Positions 34,649 through 46,200 of a stretch of 64,000 nucleotides of DNA are shown here, piece after piece. Numbering within the stretch: the first letter of the stretch is position 1; every line of letters starts with the position of its first letter. Under the pieces are notes generated by a model. It was not told the DNA's origin. It was given only the letters and a program-made list of their open reading frames with translations, and did not search any database. The stretch is from positions 4,391,501 to 4,455,500 of the forward strand of contig CM061102.1 of NCBI GenBank assembly GCA_030770545.1, in the 5' to 3' direction. A program made the position numbers and the translations under genes. The DNA comes from Macropodus opercularis. Its lineage: Eukaryota; Chordata; Actinopteri; Anabantiformes; Osphronemidae.

Positions 34649-35787
34649 TCACTGCCGGCTCATGTCAGTAGCAGCTTTAATGGCAAGACACAGGAGCAGA
34701 AAAGACAAGTCAGACCACACAAATGCAAAAATGGAAACTGGGAATTTATAATGAGAAGAAGCAGTGACAGTTACATTAAATTTCCTTTTGCTGAAGCCAA
34801 GCCAGTGTGGGAAGTCAAAGAGGGCATCGGAGCAGTACTGGAGGGTGAAGGATGAGTCCCTCCACACGGGTTTGACGGTCATTAGACTGTCTGCGATGAC
34901 GCGCAGGTTTTTTCCAGCCCAGCTCTCCAGTGCGTCACTCAAGTCAATCTGCCACAGAGAAAAGCCATCGTAATACCCAACAGCAGCTCTACCCAGGCAC
35001 CGGCCAACCTCTGTCATAAAGCCTAGTTCATCTTACATCCACCCTGTAGCTTTCCCCAACGACGGAAGAGATAGCCCAGTCCAGGCCTTTCTCCAGCTGC
35101 CACTTGATGAAGGGATCGTTGCCGTCGATGGAGACCACAAAGCGCTTCAACACTGAAACAGGATGGAGCAACTCATGAGGACGCAAGAGCCCAAACGGCA
35201 GAGCCTGGATAAAAACACGTCGTCACAGTTCCCCTCCACCCAGTGCGAACATCCGTGAGTCAGCCGTGCCACCGCTCTGCCTGACGGACTCAACGGGCCA
35301 CCGCGTAAAGTACACACTGGTTTCCACCATGCAATTTACGCGCAAACCAGAAAAGGCCAGTGGTGCGTTTGAGGCCCGTTTCTGTGATTACGTACCTGTG
35401 GCTTCGCTGGGTTTCTTGTTGGCCTTGGTGGCGTTTCCCTCGCACGCAGACACCAGCAGACAGAGCTTCTTGGACAGCAGACTCTTTCTCGTGCTGCTGT
35501 ACTCCCACAGGTCGCGCATTTTCACTTTCCTGGCATGGACGTTAACACAGCTTAGTTTGAGTCCGGGTCTGTGTGGGTGCGTGGGTCTGCAGACGTTCTC
35601 CTCACCTTCCTATGGAGTTCTGGAAAACAACCCTCCCTCCGAGCGCGAAGTCATCGATGAGCACCAGGGTTGTGTCCGGGTCGCTGTGGACCTGGTACCG
35701 AGAGCCGAGAGTCTTCACGGAGAAGCCCGGAGGAGGTTTATTCAAAAACTCCTCCAGCTCTGTTACTGTGACCCTGTTGCTGGTCAT
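34649..35787 (-). CDS. medag: medag, mesenteric estrogen-dependent adipogenesis protein (243 aa)
   Basis: Four coding exons on the minus strand: 35787-35606, 35529-35396, 35152-35037 and 34948-34649 (182+134+116+300 bp). Splice sites are GT-AG, phases fit, and an in-frame TGA lies upstream of the ATG. Blocks shared with human MEDAG, from memory, are a Leu/Pro-rich N-terminus around ELEEFLNKPPPGF, the R-K-S-L-L-S-K region, ISSVVGESYRVDIDL and SDALFDFPHWLGFS. MEDAG promotes adipocyte differentiation; its biochemical activity is not established. The protein is shorter than human (303 aa) and lacks the human Ser-rich C-terminus. It ends instead in a hydrophobic segment at residues about 212-236 (contains SFLLLCLAI). 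The last exon could therefore be a read-through of an intron if further exons exist. The gene points left, toward alox5ap, and its 5' end faces b3glct. Confidence 0.85.
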
Positions 35788-37295
35788 GGCGAGTCCTCCC
35801 TCCTCCTCTGTCTGGAGTCAGCTTCACTACCGTCCAGCCACCGTCAAGTGCGATCGGTCAAAAGTTAAGACTTCCGGTCTGCTTCAACCAAAATAAAGCT
35901 TTTATGGCGAACACGTGAACGTTATACCTGATTAATTAGCCTTTTAGAAAATTAACCAACATTTTAAAAAATGTATAATACGTGATCATAAACTACAACA
36001 AACTCCTACAAATATAATAGCGTTGCATAAATCCTTTCTGCATATTAACTGAATGGAACTATTGGCATCAAATGTGTTTATAACACATGACATCATTTAT
36101 TTAAATTACTTTTAATTTTTTAACTGTGACGAAACATTTTTGTCACTTACTTTCGCCCCTTCAGTCACTTCGCAGTGTCTTCAACGCGTAAACAATGCGC
36201 TTTTAATTTGAACACAAATATATTGACTTTCCTTTTTGTTGAACACGACTTGATTTAACGGATGTGACACATGTCTTGCAAATGTCATGTTATTGCTCTG
36301 GATAGCATGACACACATAGATAAGGAATCGGCTACAAAAACACGTATTTGATTTAAGAAGTAATTAATTAATAAACTAAAAATAAATTAGTAAGTCAAAG
36401 GAATTGCTAAATTAAATGCTCCATTTGATGACAATTTTAGACTAATAAAGCTGAAATGTACGACTGCACCAGGAACCTTTGAAGGCAGCATTCGGCTCTG
36501 TGCAAGGAAATAACTCCTGGACCCATAAACCCGGAATAAACCACTAATTCACATGTTTGTGCAAACGATGAGTCACCTGTGCTTTATACGGTAAACAAGC
36601 TGTTAACTGTAGACGTTTCTCGTCACATTTCTACATCTAGACCTGGTTCTGCTCCACATGATTGCACAATTGTTTCGATGCTGCCTTTAACACATTTCAC
36701 ACCAAGCACAGACCAAAACAGACTAACAGTGAAATATGGCACAACTCAAACCGCTGACATGACAACGGCAGCTGTGATGTGGTTGTGCTCATGTGTCAGC
36801 ATTAGTCAGCTGTGCAGGCTAAATTGTTGACCTTACTACATGTGCAAAACACACAAAAATGCTTGCGTGAAAACTGAAACATTACATTTACAGTGGGGTT
36901 AATTTAAGTAGATGTATTTCCCAGTGATAATAGTTCCATTTTATTAGGATGCTTTAGATTATTTCCCTTTAAAAACACATTTCGACAAAGGTACCAGGTG
37001 AACAAAAACTCAATAGTTGAGTCAAAGAGTATTTAGAAGGGTTTATTGTAGCTGCATGTAACATGTTATAGTGATAAATAAACGTCTTGTTCTTCTGGCC
37101 CAGTGTGATGATGGACGTGCGTCATCCTCCCTCACAGCCTCCGTCCAGCATCGCCCGTCACAGCAGCGGCCTAAAGCCTTAGTGTCCGCCAGGGGTCGCT
37201 ACAGCCCCGCACGTAGCTTAGCACACACAGGTGCGTAGGTAACGAATGTCTGCAGCGCCGTGGAAAGACAGTGACTGCAAACATTACCAGCAAAC
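35788..37295. promoter_or_regulatory. Shared upstream region between medag and b3glct
   Basis: The two genes are divergent, with start codons about 1.5 kb apart. The medag side is GC-rich to about 35,870, the middle is AT-rich, and the b3glct side becomes CG-rich from about 37,080 (its probable 5' UTR and promoter). No TATA box was identified. Nothing else was found. Confidence 0.5.
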
Positions 37296-40200
37296 ATGGA
37301 GGTCGTGTCACCCCAGCGTGGGGTTAACGGAGTCAACCTACTCGCTATGTTCCTTCTGTGGGTCGGTAAGTGGCGAGGCGGCTACTGTATTAGCTGGCTA
37401 ACCTGCTAGCATCAGCTATCTACCCAACGTTCAAGAGCGGAACACGCTTTCCTCCGGCCTTCAAAGTAAAGTTACTTCAGTAGTGCAACGGCACTAAAGA
37501 GTCCATCATAGTTGCACAGTATGTGTGATTGTTCGTTTACAACTACTACTTTGCTTGTTTTTCATGGACACTAACTTAAGTATAATTATTCACGGGCATC
37601 AACGCTACAAACACTTTGTGTTATACATTGGCATGTTTTATTGTGAAATTCTTTAAAAAGAAATGCTCCGGTATGAGGTTTACCATAAAAGCGTTAACAT
37701 TACTTTATTAAATACCCGAGGTTAAAGCTGAATTAACCTGCAAATGTGCTCTCTAGTTGTTAATGTACACCAGCTTTAGAGAGAAACCCCATTAATTGAT
37801 ATATTACAATTTCATCAACTGTGATCTGAAAGAATGTGCTCCTGTTAAAAGACCATTGCTGTCTTCAAGCTTGGCAATGAAGCTGATTGTATCTCAGCCA
37901 AAATTCTGATATTTATACAAATTTTAAATAGTTTTTTGAACATGAAATACGAGCATGAAGATGCTAAATTACCACTGAACCTACTTGCTGTACTTATCCT
38001 AAAGGTGCTATTTAATGGCTGCTGGACTTGATTGATGCTCTTGAAGACGTCTTTGACTCTCATCTGAAAAGCTTAATCAGTTCGAACCCAAGCTGGGGAC
38101 TCAGCACGATTTAAATCCTGAATAGCAGCTTTTCTTGTGCTCAGCCAAAAAAAAATGTTTTAATTCTTAATCTGGCCTTTCAGTGTCTGATATGAGTGGA
38201 CCCTCATTTATCAGGAGCAACAGGACATAAACAGGCAGCTACCTAACACACTCTGGAGAGGCTGCGAGCAGGAGGAACAAATGACAACACCTGCGTAGCC
38301 GTGCACGGCCTTTCAAATAAACAGTAAAAGTCTAACGATTCATTTCATATCATCTGTGCTGCCATTAAACGTTTTAATGCCTTCACGTCGTACCTGAACA
38401 AGCAAAGCGATAATTAATGTCACAAATTATAGCCGCATTTCAGCCACAGCTTACTGGGACATAAGTCAGAGTAATAATTATCAAAAGTCTTCTCAAATCT
38501 GCCTCATCTGAGTGTTCATAATTTAACATTTATTTACGACGCTTAGCTCTACGTTTATCTGCATAGATTTTCAGGTACTATTTGGACAGACCTGTTTTCA
38601 CTAGCAGGGCTGTTTTTGCTATTACTCTGCCAGACTAGTTGGTTGTTTGTATCTGTAGCTACCTGTGTAACTCTGTTACCGATGGCTGCGTGTGCGTCTC
38701 AGTGCTCAGGTTGACATAAAGATAATTTATTTGTGTTGATTTATAATGAGTGATACTCTGCAGCCTTGTCGCTTTGCTTCATAAATTCCTTATAAATCCA
38801 ATGAAATATTCGAGCTGCTGTAAATTACTCTTCTGTTGATGGACAGATTAATTAAAACACTAATTAGTTGCTCATATCAGCAGTAATCATTTATGCATTT
38901 CTTGAAAACACTGTTGCGTCTCTCTTGCTGCCTTGAGGTACCCTTGCTGGATACAGACGCACAGCTTATGCTCATGTAAGTGCTACACCCAGATGTCTTG
39001 TCATAATTATTCCTGGTGCGGCTCAAACGTGTCAGACTGAACTCTTGACTCCTCGCAGGCAGAGGAGCTTCAGGAGCACACTGCAGACGGATCCTTTGGT
39101 GAGTGACGACTTTCACGGCAGATGATTTGTCGAAAATGACACTGTTTCATGCGTTTAATAATATTATTTAATATAAGTAACACATTTCTCCTTATTGCCA
39201 TTACTGAGGGTTACCTTTGCTCAGTGTCTTGCTGGAAGGTTCAGTGAAACCAAGTTTCAGTTTCCTCACAGACGGAATAATTTTTCCTTGGATGTCATGG
39301 TACCACCACCATGCTTCACTATAGACAATGCTTCACTCCACACTTTTCGACTTTAGATTGACTTTAATTAACGCTAAAACAGCAATAAAACGTTTTTTTT
39401 CTACCACCCAGGACTGGAGGAGGTGGTGTTAGTGATCCAAAGTCAGAGGAACTCCTACCATTCACGTCGAGGTGCTCAGAGGAAGGCGGAGATTCTGCAG
39501 CAGGCCGCTGAACTCGCACAGGTAACAAGCCACAGGCACTTGTGTTAAAGCCTGGTTTCCTGCTCACGTGTCTTGAGTTATGTTAGATTATTAACTCCAG
39601 TAAAACTAATAAAATAAGGATGTTGGCACCTGTCGCAAAAACAACTTCAGCTTTAATGATCCATAATAGAATAAATGGCTTCATTCTTTATGTATGTAGT
39701 CCATTTATTGCTGCTGACACGTTAGTTGCCTGATTTACAGTGATTAAACTATTCAGTGAGCTTAATGCTGGAGGCAGGTTTATGGGCAGCAGGTCTGTTT
39801 TATAATCCACATTAAGCGCTCAAAGCATTTTGTCAGTGCCTGCTGGATTTTAAGGACAATGATGCCACACGCTTCTCGTTCATAATGTGGAGTTTGCTTT
39901 TATGCAGTGCTGTGGTGTTACACTTGTACCAATAGGGGTCCTTCTTGGCACAGAGCTGCTGTTTGAGCTGAGAAGGTCCAATCTCTCCGCTTTCACTGTA
40001 TCGTTATTTAATATGTGTCTGCGGGGGACAGGGCGTGAAAGCTCATTTATTATAGACCACAGCCAAATGAGATGACAGGCATTTATGGGCATGATAGCCT
40101 AGAGACAAAGTACAGCTGATATCGTATAAATTAGAATTGGTACATAAACTAACATGCATCAGTTTTTGATTCATTCCTCCAACATGATTTTCAATCCAGA

Positions 40201-43200
40201 AAAGCCTCCTGGACGGAAAAATGTCGGCCAGCGGGGTCAACAGGGGCATCACAGATCACATCACCAATGTTCGATTGTGAAATGCAGAAGTTAAAATCAT
40301 TTTACTGAAGACATCTGAACCTTTGACAAGAAATCTGAATGTCCATAAAAGTCCATGTTTCTCTGGGAACAATAATTCGGGCAACACAGCGACAGAGAAA
40401 GGAGTCGTAGAGACGAACCAGCGCGTGTGGCTGTCTGCAACCTGGTTTTGGCTGATGCGTGGGATTTACCGCCAGGACTGCATTAGCTGCCGTCTCTCCA
40501 CCTCTGTGCCACCTTATTTCATTGTGACGACCTCTGCGGTCCCATTGGAAACAACATCAAATACGTCGTATTCGCTGTAAGAGCGTTAAATCACACGTGC
40601 TGTGTTTGTGCCCCGATTGGTAGAGTTTGTCTGTTTTGATGATTTGGGACATTTACGCACAGAAGATGCAGTTAGTGAGGATGTCACCTTAACAAACTCT
40701 CGTTAGTCATTCATGGCTGGAAAAGCACTTCCCTCGCATGGCGGCTGTGAAGAGCCGCAGATGGAGACTGTCAGGCAAATAGAGCTGAAAGGGTTCTTAA
40801 AAGAAAAAGTAATGACACTGCAGTTCCCTGGTTTTCTGCATAAAATGTGATCTTATCTTCACCACAGGTATAAACATCATCAACACAATATATATAAGTT
40901 AATAAAACAGCCACTAAAGAACATTAAACATGCACAGCGTTGGTGAAAAAAGGGACTTCAAGGGTCATTGTCCTGCTGCATCACAAACAGAAGGCCTCAC
41001 TATGTGCATGTGTCATTTGTGTAGTTGTGTTACAGTAAACTCACAGGTAATTGTGTCATGAGGCAGTTTGGATGCAGGTAAAGACTGTTGATCAAAACAA
41101 GCCTTTGACCTTTTAAGCCTTTTGAAGTGTAAACCGTGTCGGCAGTGGGGGAACTGGTTGTAATCCTGCGATTATGTGAACGTGGTGGAATGATGTGTCT
41201 GAGTGGCCTTAAATGCTGGCGGCACAGTGAAATGGCCACTGCTGCTTATGTTGATGCCAAACTAGATGCAGCATATAACCAGACCGCTTCTGATGAAATG
41301 CACATGCACGGCAGGTTACGGGGTTATTTTGTTTCTTCCAGCATGTGTGTTTTTAGGAGTCAGTGCTTTTTTTTTTTTTCAGAAAGCCCAAACATTTATC
41401 CATCTGTCCGTCACCTTAACTGCTTTTCCCGTTAGCAGTTGCAGAGGTGCTGGAGACAGTCCCAGCTGTCACTGAGCGAGAGGCAGGGAACAGCGTAGAC
41501 CAGCCAGTCCATCACGGAGCCAACACACGGAGACAGGCAGCCTCTCCCTCTCACTTCACACCTACCAGGCACCAATCATCTAAACCAACGTCTAAACATC
41601 TTTGAACTGCGGGAGGGAGCCTGAGTACTTGGTCGTCCAGTGGATGCGAACTAATTATAGCCCAACAAACAAATAGTGAAAACAAAGAAAGAAAATGAAC
41701 GTCTGTTTCTGTAGATATAATTAGTTATAATAGACTCGAAGAAGGGATTTTCTAGGCCGATATGATTTATGAAGGTATTCGGAGGAAGCTGAAAATATGT
41801 TTCTGTAGTACTCATTTATAAAAAGCACTTTCACAGAAGCTTCACTTGTTTCCAACTGAAAGAACAAATAAAAGCTAGATGTCGAGAGGTGAATGGAGTT
41901 GGCTGATTTTCCTAAGTGCTCGCTTTTTGTTCGGAGTCGCCTCGGCTTGTGTGTTTGTTCCTGCAGTGCAGGCCTGACATGTAGTGAATTGTCAAAGTGA
42001 TGTAGATGAGTGCAACAAATGAGAGCCTGCTCTGGATTTGACGTTTATCGCAGCTAGACGAAGCTTGATTGTAGCCGCTGGTTTGAAGAAGGGCAGGTTG
42101 TGCGTCATGTGCTCTGTGATTGACCTACTGTTGGTTTTCACTAAAGGAAGTCATTTAAGGTGGCAAACACTCAGACTCTGACACGCTGACAGGTTATTAA
42201 CCCAGCAATGAATGTGCTCGTTTGCGCAGACGGCTTTTACAGGGTTACACCAACCACTGTTTCACAGTAACACAACTGTGATTGTGACGTCAAGGTGATA
42301 CGAGCAGCCGCAGCTTAGTTCAGATTTTAGTGCCGCGTTCTACGGTTTTATCACGGATCTCAGCGCCGGAGCTGAAACCTCATTACAGCGGTTTCGTTTG
42401 GCTTTTCCCCACATCTCACTGCAACACTCACAGCAGATGGTTAAACGCCCTTCACATCCTCCGAAGCTGAAGTGCGTCTATAAAGTTGCATGCGTGTGTG
42501 CATGTCAGCCTCCATTACGCATGAAAAGGGTTTTTTTTAATTTTAATTTTTACTTTCTCGTCGTAATCCCTGTTAGCAGATGATTGATAATTGGCCGTCT
42601 CACAGATTTATTTAGGTTCACTGATGTTGAATGTCTCATTTAGAATGAGTCAACCTCCCTCAAGTCATATTAACTTTTATGTTGAGCACATGTCAGGGCA
42701 GAGAAGTAGCAGCAATCATCCGCTCAAGCTTACTAATCAACCCCAGAACTAAAAATATCGCACTGAGCTCATCGAAGCCTCATCCTGAGCCTCGCATACA
42801 GAAATGGAAAACCCATAAACCAGTTGTTTGTTTCTCCTGTCTCATAGTCAGGTTTTGACTTTCTATCTGATTTAGTTCTTAACAACCTCTGTCAACGGTC
42901 AGTTCATTGCTCAGTCACTTTGATCCAAACTAAACAAATCACGTCAACCGTTTGGATGGATTCCCATGAAAGAAATATACCAGTGAAGATGTGTAATATA
43001 TAGTTTGACATATGAATTATTTGGTTGGATTGTTTTCATATTTGGTTCATGAATTTTAGCTTCTCTCCGTGAATTTTAATAATTTTGTTGATGTACTAAG
43101 TTTACATTTTAATATTAATACAAGTATTAAATATTTTGGGACTTCTGCTTAGCCCCAGTGAGAAATGGGATAATGCAGTGCTTGTACTGCTTGGATAATA

Positions 43201-46200
43201 TCATAAACTAAGATTATTGGTAAAAATACAGAAGGAAATGGACATTAATAAGCACATGCAGATGACGATGGCTGGAAAGTGAACACGCCGTTTGTCCTGA
43301 CCGCTACACTGTAAAACCACATACGCTCAGTTCATTTCTAGGATGGCGCCCACCTCAGGGTCAGGACATCACCAAGGGCAGCGTAAATAACCAAATAGGC
43401 AACACTCTAAAACATCGAAACAAGAAAGGAGCATCATGAAAGCAGCGCTGCATTTGATTTGGCCTGGCGTACCTGCTACAAAGGGTATGTGCTCTGTTCT
43501 GCATTGTACTGGAGTGAGAATGACCTCTCCCTTAACCTAAATATGGCTGCGGACAGGATTTAATGCCGGCGCTAATGACCTGTCATACAGAAACGCGGCT
43601 GCTGTTCCAAGCGCTTCATTTACAGCTCTGCAGGGCGAAAAGGCCTCGTCACTGACATAAATCAGAGGCAGTGGCGTTGAGAAGTTGGTGCTGGACATGG
43701 ATGCAGCTGCATGGAAGACGTGTTTTCCTTATGAGCGAGACCTTTTGTGTGTCAGCATCGGTGTAATGACTGAGTGACAAGCTGTCGGTGAAGCCTCTGG
43801 ACACTTCAGGATGACAATCCCTGTTATAGTTACGGTTAGTTTCAAGATACTTTCTCAGCTGCTGCTTGAAAAACGTCTGTCAGTCACAGCTGGCAATATT
43901 TTCCCAGGCTGACCTCTTCTCATCATAACATTAAATCCTCCTGAAGTTATCAGTGTTTGGTATGATGGGTGTACAGTACGTCTACAGTCTTTGTACTGGC
44001 CCATGTGCCCTCTCGTGGTAACACCATCCCTCTCCTCCCTCGGTCAAAACGTTAAAGCTTGTCATTTATTGTCCTAGAATTGATGTAATGAATGAATGAC
44101 ATGAAAACTAGGTGTCATCTCTGAAAAGTGTTGTTTTCGTGCAGGGAGTTCCGCCTGTTCTGCTTCTGCATGAGCTGTCAGACTATGACGGGATCTGGAG
44201 TATCCTCCCTGTGCTTCCCCAGTGAGTGTGCAACACATGTGGAGATGATAAACGCACTTAATGTATCAAATTTGAAGATTTAATTCTCTTGAGCTTTGAT
44301 GTTTTCCACTGGGACTAATGGCTTCCTGTGGGTGTGTTCAGCCTCGCTGCCACCTACGGTCCATCAGCATCTTGGTTCTTCTTCCTGGAAGAGGAAACCA
44401 GAGTCACACTGGCTGCTCTGCTACAGGTGCTCCACAAATATGAAGCGCAGAAGGTGAGCTGGAAACACTTATGTAGCTGGACCGTTCTGCCTTCTAGACC
44501 TAAGTCTCTCCTTTACGTTTAGTGGGTTGATGTCAATATAGAAACAAGTGGGCACTTGATTTTGTCTTTGCAACACACAGTGTTCAAATTGCAACAGGGG
44601 AAAAGTCACCAAGCGCTAAAATGTGCCTTCTGCAGCTGCGTCTGCCATTTTAGTCGAGGCACAAAACAGCCCAGGGTGTTAATTGACAGTTGACCTTCAG
44701 ACTGAGCGGGACTGGTCTGTCAGTAGCAGGAGCTATCACATATGGGAATAAGATGCTACGGCTCAGAAGAAGCAAATCCCAAATCTGCCAGACTGATGTT
44801 AAAGGTAGATGGTTTGTTTAAAACATCAGATGCACAAAGGAAAGTGGAAAATAAACAGAGCGCTAAACAAAGCAGCACTTCTGTGTATGGAAAACTCATT
44901 TGCATAGCGAATGTGGCTGAGGTCGTATCCATGGGCAGCAGCTGAATCCTGCTTGACATCCTGCTGGATTCCAGCCTTCATATTTACTAATAATGTCATC
45001 TCCATTTGTAATATATACAGTAATGCCCATTTGGATCTTACTGTTCTGTCCTGTGAACCTTGTCCCAGTGATGCAGCGTCTCTCACACACTTGATAATGC
45101 TGCGATATATATTTTTGTGATGAGTGGGAGAGACGCTGGGTTTTCTCGTGATAAATTGTTTTCGGCCTTGCTTCTGTTTCTTTGGTTTGGGCCACACCAG
45201 CAGCATGGGTTTAATCATTTTATCAGTGACACACAGAAGAGAGAAAAACCGATAACTCTGTGCCTGAAAACCAGCTGCTTACTCTTTGTCAATGTAGTAA
45301 AGAAGAGGTTTCCTTCTTACAGGCAAGGTCGACAGGCTCACAAGCCTCAAACAACCTGTTTATGGTCTGTGCATGTCCTGCACATTGTTTTCTCAAAGTA
45401 TTTTAAATGTAAGCTTTAACATGTGTAATTGTGGAAATACTTGTAATGTGCTCTCCAGCCCCTTGTGCTGCGTGATTGTCATGATTTATTTCTATTTGTG
45501 TCATCCTGCTCCGTTTTCTCTTGCAACTTACAGGAGTGGTTTTTGGGTAAGCGTCTCCATGACAACGAGGCTTCCATCATTCACCACTATGCTTTCTCTG
45601 AAGACCCCACTTCTTTTGGTTACCCTGACCCTGGAGCAGGCTGGGCTCTCAGCACCCCGCTGCTCCAGAGGTGTGTTTTGGTGTGAGTGTGTGAATGCTA
45701 CTGATATAGCGCCTCTGGCTTGTTCCAGTTTTTACTTGGTGTTTTTAAGAAAGGGTTGTACAGAGAAACACAGCAAGCATTTCAAGGTTACACCAGAAGC
45801 CATTAGTACTAGACACGCTGAAGGAAATAACACAGAGTCCAGTCCCTTCATCAGCACTGTCTGACGGTACAGTCCAAGCACTGCATCAGATCAGTCACAC
45901 TTTTTCTGCTCCTCAGCACGTTTATTTTAAAATGAAGTGCTATTGTTTAGAAAGTGTCACGATTCATTTTCTTTGATGGGCTATTCCACCTAGTCACCCT
46001 GAAAAGCTCTCTGACCGTGTGATTATGGTTGGTGTCCTGCTGAATGATGAAATGTCCTGCAAAGACTGATGTATTAAACCTGGATCCGAACGCTTCTCTG
46101 AAACCACCCCGTTGCTTCCCGCAGCACCGAAATCCTCAACGAATGCCAGCGCGTCAGTCCCACTGGCGGCAGAACAGACGCGCCTTCATGTTTGATTGAT

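Noticed and set aside
35266..35868. 200-codon plus-strand frame
   Set aside because: It lies antisense to medag exons 1 and 2, which have matching splice sites and recognisable homology. The frame is a shadow.
45373..45864. 163-codon plus-strand frame across b3glct exon 6
   Set aside because: It reads exon 6 in the wrong frame. The frame giving EWFLGK and HHYAF, bounded by CAG and GTGTGT, is the real one.
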